64,000 nt of DNA, taken from Cyclina sinensis. Lineage: Eukaryota > Mollusca > Bivalvia > Venerida > Veneridae. The notes below the pieces were generated by a model. That model ran no database searches. It worked only from the letters and a program-made list of their open reading frames with translations, and was not told the origin of the DNA. Each line of letters opens with the position of its first letter. Within the stretch, counting starts at the first letter, position 1. Position numbers and translations under genes: made by a program. Where the stretch lies: the NCBI GenBank assembly GCA_012932295.1, contig JAAONU010000009.1:3236197-3300196 (forward strand), written 5' to 3'. Of the stretch, positions 23,120-32,341 are shown in pieces.

Positions 23120-25359
23120 ATTTTTTTAAATTCATAGTTCTTAATTTATAAGTGCTTTATTGTTTTTATATATCTGTACCTGGATATACACTAAGGCTTA
23201 ATCTTACTTTACTTAAATATCTTGAAAATTTAATGTATTTAACTTGTACACATTCTAAACTCTCAGGCTTTGATTTAAGAACGTTGCATGGAGCTTCTGT
23301 TTTTGTTTTTGCATTTTTGTCTTTATTTTCTTTTGTTTTTGTTTGTTTGTTTAGTGTTATTTGTCATTTCCCATTGATTTCATGTGTAGGATCAGAATTC
23401 ATTTAACAGCATTTTCTCAAAGCTTTGATGAGTAAAGTGTCAAAATTGTCCTTTTTGTATCTGGTCAGGGTCTCATAGCTTCACCTTATTTTGTGTTTTA
23501 CTGGCATGATGCCTATTTTGATTATTTAAAATATCAAATATACTTATATATGTCTTTTGGAACATCTTTCATTTTTGTCAGTATCAAATTCTATATCAGG
23601 TTGATTAGCAACAGTAAGATTATGTCTACATAAATCTAATCAGATTTCACTTTTTCTTAGCCGTGTGGACCTAATATGCTGAGGAAAAGCTAGGCTTTTT
23701 CATTGTAAATACAGGTTGTAGATATATATATGAATGAATATAAAAAAACAGCAAACAAAACATTAGATATACAATACAAATTGACAGTACTCAACTAAAA
23801 TGAAAATTATCAAATACATAATTATGTAAACTAATAGAATTCAAGGAAAGATATTTTTCAGGACTAATTATTTTAACAAATCAAACACAATTTAAAATAA
23901 TCTTTTATTTAGAATACAAATGAAATAATAAATAATACAAATCTAAACATTAAAAATGGCAACATTTCCTGTGCCATAATTTGACTTTTTTAATTCACTC
24001 CTTTTACTCTCAAATTACTTTTTTGCCTAAACCCAAACCCATACTGATAATCGACGCATTTAAAGCGACACATCTCATGAAGGAGTGATATAAACTTTCG
24101 AATTAAAACCTTTCGCTAAAATTAAATGGTGCAATGCATTTGTTTTGAGTGATTTAAATACAATTTCAGCCTCAGTGCTTTCTCAAGACCTAATTTTCGG
24201 CTGATAAAAAAACAAGCGCGCTTTTTAAAAGGAATTTTGGGATTATGGTAAAACTCTCAAAGCCAGTTTTTAAAACAGTCGAATGTATTTTTCCGACAAA
24301 AAAACATTGGATATGTAACCACAACAATTTTAAACATTAAAAACGTTCAAGCCTTATAGCTCTTTCACGAGGCGCTTAATTAGCTGACCACTAGCAACTA
24401 ATTGTAATTCTTATTTTATTTCATTCGTTAAAACAGTTTTGGCATTGTGTATTTCGTAATAGGTTTTATAACTGTTTCATGCAGGTAGGTTGCTTATTTT
24501 TGTAACAATCAGTGCATATAAAAACGTCTATAACAGCAGCAGAGGGGAAAGTGCACTCGGCAAAATTTTCATTTACTTACAGCTGTCCTCGTCGAGCGAT
24601 TTCAAAATAATATCTTGTTCAAGAGAAATATGCAAAATTGCTTATCCTGAAATCGACGTGACATAACCTAATTTGACATGAGACTTTATAATTTCTGTGA
24701 GGAATAAACTGATATGGTAGGTTATAGCTAATCTGACCACTTTGTGACCATGGTTAACTTTTGTTACCACTTAATTTCCGTCATCCGTCCGAGTGTGCGT
24801 CAACAATTTTTTGGCTTCATGACAGAGAAATTTCATTTTTTATTTGATTTGAACCGAACTTGCACATTATTGAATTACTGGTAAATCCTAGTTCTTCTTC
24901 TGAAGCAGCCTGACCTCGAAGAGCCGCCAGATGAGGTTTTATATCAGTTTGAACAGGCTTAACGATTAATATAGTTAAACAGGAAATTTTTGAAAAAAAA
25001 AATCAGGAAACGCGCGATTTTTTTTTGAAAAGCCTGATCTTATCCTATCATGCATTATGGAGTTATGGTCTCTGATTGGGGCCATTATAATGGTTATTTC
25101 AAACAACGTTATACAAAACATTGATCAGCTATAACTCTTGGATTTTTTCTTGAACTGGCCAGGTCTACTGATGGGCTCCAGTGTAATGGTCCCTTAAAGG
25201 GCTAAAAATAGGCATTTTTGTATAGACTTGCATTTAGAAAAAAAATAAAAATATTTTGTACGAAACCTCAAGGTCCTGAGTTTAGATCATTTATGTGCAA
25301 CGTTGCCTGGTAGCCCTCTTCCAAATGTGTTCAAAACATGGCCCTTGGGTCAAAAATGG
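23120..25359. other. Intergenic stretch, possible minus-strand exon
   Basis: No gene is supported. On the minus strand, 24646-24581 lies between an acceptor-like TTTCAG and a strong donor GTAAGTAAATG. One frame of its 3' part reads LEQDIILKSLDEDS but meets a TAA just upstream, so it could only be an untranslated or first exon. The frame 23152-23406 is Phe/Val-rich noise. Confidence 0.3.
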
Positions 25360-26560
25360 CCCTTGTACAAAATAAACAAGACCTGACAAGACCTTAAAGT
25401 GGAAAGGTATGACTGATTCTGATCAAAAAAGATTTGTCTGACATATGGTGGTACCAGTCTACTTTGCTGATATTGATTGGTGGAAAAGAACTAAAACAAT
25501 GTCATTTACACATATTTGTGATTGTTGTATAGCACACAATAAGAACATATTTGTGCAAGGAGTTACCTGCAATTACATTTACGTTTAGCACGAAAAAAAT
25601 ACGACTGAGGCATCTTTTCTCATAATTTATATAAAACAGTGATAACAGAAGTTGAATATAATAGTTTTATTAGCAGACAAACAGAACAAATTTTCCTGTC
25701 TTATTTATAACTGCAACAGGTAAAGTATTTGTATTGTTTTATTTGACTGATTTTATTTCACAACTCAATGCATATGCGGTTGCCTCTTAGGAATTTTGCC
25801 CGGAAAATCTCTCCTTATCTTCTGCTACAAATCAAAAACTAAAAAGAAATTGTGTTTGAACATATTTTGTGTGTCATTAGTTATGATTGACAGACGTTTC
25901 TTTGTGGTTTGTTATTCTGTCTGTGAAAAATACTGAACATAATAGTCGAACTGTTTGTCAAATCTGATTAACATTGTAATCGGTATATATTTGGTAATAT
26001 CACGTCAAAAGAAAAAACGCGAATCTTGAAAAACGAGAAAAACACTAAAATAGCAGAAAAAAAATCGTTCAAAAATGTCTTGTAATTAAAAGACCTATTC
26101 TGCAGGTGGGTTTTTTTTAAATCTGAAAACATTTCTATTCATAATTGATTGAAAGGTTAATATGAATGCATTACATAAGTGCCAAACGTTTTTATTTGAG
26201 ATCTTCTTAAAATAAACATGAAAAAAAGTTTGAATTGGTCCTTATATTTGCCAATGGATTAAATAGGCATACAAAGACATACTCGTGTTAAGGCGTGCAA
26301 AATAACTCTCATTAAAAATTTTGAAAGGCTGGAACAGTGGGAAGCGTTTTTATCCGAGAACTAGAATATTTCAAAATTTATTTTATTCTTTGAATTTATT
26401 AAATCAATCAACCAAGGGACCGCTATTAATAACTATATTTTAACATACCTTGCAAAAACAGGTAATGCAAGAAAGTTTCATAATTGTATAAAATAACACA
26501 CATGGTACCAATTAATGCACTCATTTTCAGATTTATTTATTAGTTCTTAACATTTTACTT
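25360..26560. repeat. Segmental duplicate A (partner at 38650)
   Basis: Shared landmarks, in the same order and orientation as at 38650-40125, include CAAGACCTTAAAGT.G.AAGGTA, GATTCTGATCAAAAAA, GTTTAGCACGAAAAA, TTAGCAGACAAAC, GGTTGCCTCT..GGAATT, ATACTGAAC.TAA.AGTCGAACTG, GCAAGCGTTT-like and TACCAATTAATGCACT.ATTTTCAG. Indels are frequent and not in multiples of three, so the conserved sequence is probably non-coding. Confidence 0.7.
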
Positions 26561-26940
26561 TATTAACATTTTACTTCATTCACATCAGATCTCTGATAAC
26601 TTTTTTTAACCTTCATTGAAAATATTTTTTTCAAAAAATATTATGTCTTGTGACAAAATATATATAATATAAGACACTTTTTCATATTGGAAGAATTAGC
26701 TTCAAAACCACACAAGATTAAACAGGCCTAGATATCTGTAAGATAAAAATAATCACATTTTTCTGATTTTATCTGACCAGTAAAACAACAGTAATATCAT
26801 ATGTAATCATTGAAAGTACGAGTGCGAATAAAAACACGAAGAAAACACAGCCAGTAGTGATGACTTACAAAATGTTTTTACAAACATGGTACTTATTTAA
26901 CCCATCTACTTCACAGTAAGAACAAGAACTGTAAGATGAC

Positions 26941-27785
26941 AATGCCCCCGAACGTGGTGTTTTGACCTTTGAGCTGAGAACCAGTCATTCAGGGGTCAAG
27001 GTCAAATAAATATAGGTCAGTGGGAAGGTCTTATCCAAAGGGGGTTGTGTCCAAGTATGAAGTAATTCCATTTACTTATAAGGAAGTTATGGGCAATGTT
27101 AAAGTTTTTGGACAATTGGATCTTCAAGGTGAAGGTCATTCAGAGGTCAAGGTCAAACAAACATAGGTCAGTGGGAAAGCCTTGTACAAAGGGGTGTTGT
27201 GTTTAAGTATGAAGTGTAGTCACTTACTAATTGGGAAGTTATGGCAAAATATTAGTTTTTGGACAACTGGATATTCAGGGGTCAAGGTCAAATAATTATA
27301 AGTCAGTGGGAAGGTCTTGTCCAAAGGGGTGTTGTGTCCAAGTATGAAGTAAATCCACTTACTAATAGGGAAGTTATTGGCAATGTTGAATTTTTGGACA
27401 ATTTGATCTTCAAGGTAAAGGTCATTCAGGGATCAAGGTCAAACAAATATAGGTCAGTGGGAAGGCCTTGTCCAAAGGAATGTTATGTCCAGATATGAAG
27501 TAAATCCACTTACTAATAAAGAAGTTATGGTCAATGTTACAGTTTTTGGACAATTGGATCTTCAAGGTCATTCAGGGGTCGAGGTCAAATAAATATAGGT
27601 CAGTGGGAAGGCCTCATCCAAAGGAGTGTTGTGTCCAAGTATGAAGTAAATCCACTCAATAATGAGAAAGGTATGGCCAATATTAAAGTTTTCGGACGGA
27701 CTGACGGACGTACTGACTGACGGATGGACGGACGGACTTACGGACGGACGGACAGTTCAAAAACAATATGCCTCCCTTCGGGGAC
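26941..27785 (-). repeat. AGGTCA tandem array, about 145-bp units, head at right end
   Basis: About five units share GGTCAAGGTCAAATAAATATAG, GTCAGTGGGAAGGCCTTGTC, AAAGGGGTGTTGTGTCCAAG, TATGAAGTAAATCCACTTAC and TAATAGGGAAGTTATGG. The right end has GGACGGACGGACAG, then CAATATGCCTCCCTTCGGGG, which is the inverse of the GCCCCC...GGGCATATTG head seen at 208. The left end has ATGCCCCCGAACG. The array therefore sits in the opposite orientation to the one at 208. The open frame 27259-27498 is repeat-derived. Confidence 0.75.
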
Positions 27786-28331
27786 ATAAAATGATATCAA
27801 AGTAAACTTCAAGATATAGCTTAGAGGCTTTGAATTACCTATTCTAATCATTTTAATCTAACATAATTCTGAACAGTCTGGCAAAATAAGAAAGAGATTA
27901 ATTGTGTAGTTTTGTAAAAAGTAAAAAACTGAAATTACTTATACCATTTTTTTTATTTGCTTTACCATGATAAAAGGTTAATTAAATGCTTTTAAAATAG
28001 TTTAGACAAAATTTGTTTATTGCCCGGATTAAACAGCATACTCATGCTGGTAAAATTCAAATCTGGAATGTATAGAACTACTTAACATATATTTTACCAA
28101 TTGAAGTATTAAACTGAATAAAATTGCTTTTCACAATCGACTCGAGTGCACGCTACATGTATATTTCAATGACTTTTCAGTGGTTCTAAATGAACTCATT
28201 TCCTCATGAAGTGTAGGCTTAACTGATTCCTCTTACCTACGTGGGCATATTAAAACCAAGCAATGTTTATCATTTAATTCAAATGAACATCATAACAAAA
28301 CAGGTAAAAAAGCATGTACACATAGAACCGG
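27786..28331. other. Unassigned flank of the LTR element
   Basis: I see no gene. The last bases, AACCGG at 28326-28331, do not match the first bases beyond the other LTR. Confidence 0.5.
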
Positions 28332-29056
28332 TGTCGAACGTTGTATAGTGGGGAGTTCACTAGCTAAGGTGACAATGTCTTAACTAGGTTATGTTAGTCT
28401 GGATGAATGCAACTAGACTTGCTGCGCTTCTCGGACTTGCTACGCTTCTTGGACTTGCTGCACTGCTGGAGTTGCTGCGCTTCCTAGATTTACTGCGCTG
28501 CAAAGGATTGTTGCGCTTCTAAGGCTTGCCGCGCTTCCTCGATTTACAGCGCTTCTACGACTTGCTGCGCTTCTAAAGCACTGCTTCTTGGTCTAATTGC
28601 TCTTACTGGTCTACCTCTGCTTTAGTCTGGCTGCGCTTCCTGCGCTTCCTGGTCTTACTCTGCTTCTTGAGCAGTGCCTTAGACAATTCTGAGAGGTCTT
28701 CCCTCGGGAACAATATTTTTTTTATTCCCGATCTCACAAAAAGTGAATATCAGGTTTCCTTTATTTCAAATCCACATATATAAATAAACAGCGCGAACCG
28801 GATAGAAACAACAATAACGTGACGTCACAATACAAAAATGGCGTCGCGTCAAAACATGTCATTGGGTTTCTTTCAAAATACTTAAATGAGAATTTCAGAC
28901 ATTAGAATAAACGTATCAATAAGAAATAAACTGCAAAATAATCATCCCAAAAAACTTCTTTAAAATATCAAAAATATTATGTTAACCCGGTTCGTGCTGT
29001 TAAACAATAAACAAAAACATAGCAACATTATTACAATACAATTAATCTTGACAACA
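28332..29056 (-). repeat. 3' LTR of the gag-protease element
   Basis: The 725-bp repeat runs from TGTCGAACG to TTGACAACA on the plus strand. Relative to the other LTR I count six substitutions, near 28499, 28507, 28707, 28738, 28783 and 28866. Confidence 0.9.
28416..28577 (-). repeat. 18-bp tandem array inside the 3' LTR
   Basis: Nine 18-bp units in exact register, each a variant of GACTTGCTGCGCTTCTCG, occupy the array without gaps. The array has the same length in both LTRs. Looser TGCGCTTCCTGCGCTTCC copies follow to about 28670. Confidence 0.85.
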
Positions 29057-29068
29057 GCCCCCCTTTTT
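29057..29068 (-). promoter_or_regulatory. Polypurine tract
   Basis: On the minus strand AAAAAGGGGGGC directly abuts the 3' LTR, where plus-strand DNA synthesis is primed in LTR elements. The stop codon of the protease frame (29069-29067) overlaps its first bases. Confidence 0.85.
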
Positions 29069-29912
29069 AAGGAAATATATATTTATTTCCAAACAGCAAG
29101 GCAAGATTAATTTCAGCCTTTTTTTCATTTGCTGCAATGGTTTCTTCAGTGATTTGCGTGTCTTGATTACACTTCGTACGATCGTCACATGAACAGCCAC
29201 ACCTCGCTTCACCATAGCTCGTACCAGGCCCACAGAAACCGGTCACTATATTGTTTAACGTTTCACGTGTAGATGGATAACCTTTCACCAATGCTCCAAA
29301 CACAGGCGCCACTTCCACATTACTAAACGACCTTTGAACTACCCGTCGGGAGGCACACCCGCGCGGTCCTCTAATCTCAGAGATTTTGCACTGCTCTTCC
29401 TCCTGGACTCCACGTCCAGACAGCGCTTCATCCGCCTGCAGCTTCGTCTTATCCGCTGCAGACTTTTCCTCATCTATTCTCGGCACCCACATCGGATCAG
29501 GGGAGTCTCTTACCCCTTCCATATTGCCTAAGATGAGATCGCAAATGAGTCTCTCTGGAACCATTACTTCAATTTTCCCCACGAAGTATGGCGTGTCTAC
29601 CTGTACCTTGGCCATAGGTACGACCTTCGCCTCTCCGTCAATGGTTATCATAACCGTTTGCCTATCCAAGTACTGACTTGGCTTAACGAATGTCCTTCTT
29701 ACTGCTGCCATTTCACAGCCAGTATCTCTTAAGACCTTTACTTCTTGTGAGTTCACAAGTCCTCTGCGTATGTCAAGGTTTCTTGAACCCTCAATATTTT
29801 CTATGGTGCAACCGCCGGAAAACACAGGGAGCAGTTCTCCATTTTTCAGCTTCAGTTGCCCATTGCTTATTTTTTTGTAAGTACGGCATCTTTCGTCTCG
29901 GCTTGCATACAT
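29067..29912 (-). CDS. Retroviral-type aspartic protease with extra C-terminal tail
   Basis: The frame is 281 codons from the ATG at 29912, but the enzyme is more likely reached from gag by a -1 shift at 29870-29876. After the shift the frame reads ISNGQLKLKNGE. The protease is seen in RDTGCEMAAV (DTG active site, about residues 61-71 of the open frame) and DLILGN (about 125-130), the usual flap-to-C-terminal spacing for pepsin-like retroelement proteases. The remaining 140 residues are unusual. They are acidic, then Cys-rich (CGCSCDDRTKC near residue 240), and match no pol domain I know. They end at the polypurine tract. In a full element reverse transcriptase would follow. Here the tail may be a fused 3' remnant of pol, or a new domain. 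Confidence 0.8.
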   Translation of the reverse strand: MYASRDERCRTYKKISNGQLKLKNGELLPVFSGGCTIENIEGSRNLDIRRGLVNSQEVKVLRDTGCEMAAVRRTFVKPSQYLDRQTVMITIDGEAKVVPMAKVQVDTPYFVGKIEVMVPERLICDLILGNMEGVRDSPDPMWVPRIDEEKSAADKTKLQADEALSGRGVQEEEQCKISEIRGPRGCASRRVVQRSFSNVEVAPVFGALVKGYPSTRETLNNIVTGFCGPGTSYGEARCGCSCDDRTKCNQDTQITEETIAANEKKAEINLALLFGNKYIFP

Positions 29913-30886
29913 GCAGCAGAAATTCTTTTTACATTTTTCTGCCCTTCTTTGTTTGGCTGTTTATTTCGACAGTCCCTGGCAAGATGACCTTGCTTCCTAC
30001 AGACGAAACAAGTTTTCGGCTCTTTCCTAGGAACACTTACTTCGCCAGATACATGCATTTTATCATCCTCTGTTTCGCTATCACTTCCCTTTGAAGTGCT
30101 ACTCAGAGCTTGTTTTGAAGAGGTAAACTTCCCCCCGTGCGCTTCATCGTACTGTTCCGCTAATCTTGTCACTTGCTCCATCGAACTCGGAGCTCTCTCT
30201 TTTAGAAATAATGATAATTCTAGGGAACAACTCCTGATGAATTGTTCCCTTATCATTAGATCACATAGAGCTTCATATGTACTATCAACACTCGCCATCT
30301 CTGTCCAACGAGTAAAGTATCTTATTAGTCTGGCAGCGTACTGGAATACAGTCTCTCCTTGGTCTGCCTTACTCGTCCTAAACTTGGTTCTAAAGCCTTC
30401 TTCAGTGAGCTGGTATCGCTTCAAAACAGCATCCTTTAGGGCTTTATAATCACTCGCTTCAGACGGAGGCATGCTCGTGTAGACCTCTAAGCCTTTTCCA
30501 GTTAACAGCGAACTCAGACTCACCGCCCAAGTATCTTCGCTCCAATTCTGGCTTCTTGCGAATCTCTCAAACCTTTCAATATAGGCATCAATATCATCTT
30601 GCTTCTCATCAAACTTCGGCAACTTCGGCCGTAATGCCTTGGTACTAGTCTCACTCGTACCGCTATTCGCCCGAAGTCTCTCTATCTCTAGCTCCCACTC
30701 TTTCATCTGTAGCTGGAACTGCATTTCCAACTTTCTTCTTTCATCTTCTCTTCTTTGCAATCTTTCCTCTCGCGCTAACACTTCTGCTTCCTTGTCCCGA
30801 ATGAATACCGCTAGGTCTTGTCCCGTCAGACCCAATCTCTCACCCATTCGAAACCACTCTTCGTAATTCATGTTGCTTCCGGACAT
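29867..30886 (-). CDS. gag: Gag polyprotein, SCAN-like capsid and zinc knuckle
   Basis: The 339-codon frame starts at ATG 30886, about 30 bases inside the primer site, and stops at TAA 29869-29867. Residues 30-75 form a charged coiled coil (EERLQRREDERRKLEMQFQ). The capsid-like middle includes FDEKQDDIDAYIERFERFA. A segment near 190-240 (EALCDLMIREQFIRSCSLEL then ERAPSSMEQVTRLAEQY) resembles the SCAN domain, which is known to descend from gag of Gmr1-like Gypsy elements. A single CX2CX4HX4C knuckle (CFVCRKQGHLARDC) lies near residue 292. It packages RNA and forms particles. The frame is intact, which for a pol-less element argues for recent mobility in trans. Confidence 0.85.
   Translation of the reverse strand: MSGSNMNYEEWFRMGERLGLTGQDLAVFIRDKEAEVLAREERLQRREDERRKLEMQFQLQMKEWELEIERLRANSGTSETSTKALRPKLPKFDEKQDDIDAYIERFERFARSQNWSEDTWAVSLSSLLTGKGLEVYTSMPPSEASDYKALKDAVLKRYQLTEEGFRTKFRTSKADQGETVFQYAARLIRYFTRWTEMASVDSTYEALCDLMIREQFIRSCSLELSLFLKERAPSSMEQVTRLAEQYDEAHGGKFTSSKQALSSTSKGSDSETEDDKMHVSGEVSVPRKEPKTCFVCRKQGHLARDCRNKQPNKEGQKNVKRISAACMQAETKDAVLTKK
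29870..29876 (-). promoter_or_regulatory. -1 ribosomal frameshift site between gag and protease
   Basis: On the minus strand a seven-A run fits the X XXY YYZ rule in the gag frame (A AAA AAA) and is followed at once by the gag stop TAA. The protease frame is -1 relative to gag and overlaps it by 46 nt, so slipping here yields Gag-Pro. I have not established a downstream pseudoknot. A plain one-base indel is an alternative, but stop-abutted slippery sites are a known design. Confidence 0.75.
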
Positions 30887-30913
30887 AAAACTAGTTTTTA
30901 CCTTCTTGTAGTG

Positions 30914-30931
30914 ATCCCGGACGCGCCCCCA
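30914..30931 (-). promoter_or_regulatory. tRNA-Pro-like primer binding site
   Basis: The minus strand, two bases inside the 5' LTR, reads TGGGGGCGCGTCCGGGAT. This matches the complement of the animal tRNA-Pro 3' end at 17 of 18 positions from memory (G instead of T at position 8). It marks the start of minus-strand cDNA synthesis. Confidence 0.8.
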
Positions 30932-30933
30932 GT

Positions 30934-31658
30934 TGTCGAACGTTGTATAGTGGGGAGTTCACTAGCTAAGGTGACAATGTCTTAACTAGGTTATGTTAGT
31001 CTGGATGAATGCAACTAGACTTGCTGCGCTTCTCGGACTTGCTACGCTTCTTGGACTTGCTGCACTGCTGGAGTTGCTGCGCTTCCTAGATTTACTGCGC
31101 TTCAAAGGCTTGTTGCGCTTCTAAGGCTTGCCGCGCTTCCTCGATTTACAGCGCTTCTACGACTTGCTGCGCTTCTAAAGCACTGCTTCTTGGTCTAATT
31201 GCTCTTACTGGTCTACCTCTGCTTTAGTCTGGCTGCGCTTCCTGCGCTTCCTGGTCTTACTCTGCTTCTTGAGCAGTGCCTTAGACAATTCTGAGAGGTC
31301 TTCCCTCGAGAACAATATTTTTTTTATTCCCGATCTCACATAAAGTGAATATCAGGTTTCCTTTATTTCAAATCCACATATATACATAAACAGCGCGAAC
31401 CGGATAGAAACAACAATAACGTGACGTCACAATACAAAAATGGCGTCGCGTCAAAACATGTCATTGTGTTTCTTTCAAAATACTTAAATGAGAATTTCAG
31501 ACATTAGAATAAACGTATCAATAAGAAATAAACTGCAAAATAATCATCCCAAAAAACTTCTTTAAAATATCAAAAATATTATGTTAACCCGGTTCGTGCT
31601 GTTAAACAATAAACAAAAACATAGCAACATTATTACAATACAATTAATCTTGACAACA
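30934..31658 (-). repeat. 5' LTR of the gag-protease element
   Basis: It is the same length as the 3' LTR. On the minus strand a TATATA sits at 31384-31379 and AATAAA signals at 31367-31362 and 31328-31323. A reasonable layout is therefore U3 from 31658 to about 31350, a short R, and U5 down to 30934. The 18-bp array (31018-31179) would then lie in U5, in the RNA leader. The layout is inferred from motifs only. Confidence 0.9.
31018..31179 (-). repeat. 18-bp tandem array inside the 5' LTR
   Basis: The array has nine units in register with the 3' LTR copy, differing from it at two bases. On the element's own strand the unit core reads GAAGCGCAGCAAG. Confidence 0.85.
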
Positions 31659-31816
31659 GGACCTACATAACTCATGTCAATAGAAGAGCTTTCCTCTTTC
31701 GTTTTACCATCTAGTTTTCTTTTTACACCACGTTTAGCGCTAGGACAGATTATAGAATTTGGTTCTGACATTTTGAAAGCATGATGGGAAACCCTAAACC
31801 TTTCATTTTTATCCAT
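31659..31816 (-). pseudogene. Coding-like fragment abutting the LTR
   Basis: A minus-strand frame from ATG 31816 runs up to the LTR border. It includes FRVSHHAFKMSEPNSIICPS and AKRGVKRKLDGKTKEESSSI, then MSYVG. It is basic and Ser-rich like a nuclear protein N-terminus. It is cut by the LTR; the few codons beyond are LTR sequence. I do not recognise the family. It could be an exon or a piece of another transposon's ORF. Confidence 0.35.
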
Positions 31817-31839
31817 CTATCCATTTTCTACTAACATTA

Positions 31840-32030
31840 TTAATAGTCTTTCGGATGAGACTTCAAACCGAGGTCCCTTGTATCAGTGCTATACACTGAG
31901 CATGCAAAAGAACCAGGGGTGTCTCTGGAATTGGATGATTTCTGTATCTTGCATTTCCCCCACAAAATAAAAAACTAATCTCCTTAGGGGGCGTCGGTCA
32001 TATGGGTACCGACGATAGATAAGCTCAACC
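31840..32030. repeat. Short interspersed repeat fragment
   Basis: CGGATGAGACTTCAAACCGAGG, GCTATACACTGAGCATG and CAGGGGTGTCTCTGGAATTG form a phrase I associate with dispersed invertebrate repeats. Only one copy is in this window, so the call rests on memory of the phrase. Confidence 0.3.
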
Positions 32031-32341
32031 TTTCATTTTTATATCAATTTTATTTTTCATTCACTCAAATTCGTTAAAAAATTAAAGAATTAATCATACC
32101 GATAATTTACTCAATTAGTGAAAATTAAAATCATTAAGGTGCACTTCAATCAAAGCTGATGAGTTCATCTTCTTTTTTTTTCGGTTCCGGTCAAGAAAGA
32201 TATGGTCAGACATTCTGTTTATGGTGAAACTTTTTTTTTTTAAAATGTTGTTTGTGGATATATACGGACATAAGAACATAATTATGGAGGTTGAAGAGGA
32301 TTTCCATCTTCCATTAAAAGATTCTAACACCAAAACGGTCG

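Larger units (their letters stand above)
28332..31658 (-). mobile_element. Gag-protease-only LTR retrotransposon (3327 bp)
   Basis: Two 725-bp direct repeats (28332-29056 and 30934-31658) flank an internal region of 1877 bp. In element orientation (minus strand) the order is 5' LTR, two-base gap, tRNA-Pro-like primer site, gag, slippery site, protease, polypurine tract, 3' LTR. The LTRs begin TGT and end ACA and differ at about six positions by eye, so insertion was recent or the LTRs have been converted. There is no reverse transcriptase, RNase H or integrase, and no room for them: the protease frame stops inside the polypurine tract. It must use pol enzymes in trans. The gag type (SCAN-like C-terminal segment, one zinc knuckle) points to the Ty3/Gypsy side, near Gmr1-like elements. 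This is an inference from motifs only. No target-site duplication is visible. Confidence 0.9.

Noticed and set aside
28416..28577. CRISPR-like periodic array
   Set aside because: Units are contiguous 18-mers without spacers and lie in an LTR of an animal retroelement.
29690..30094. 134-codon plus-strand frame over gag
   Set aside because: Antisense shadow of the gag and protease frames.
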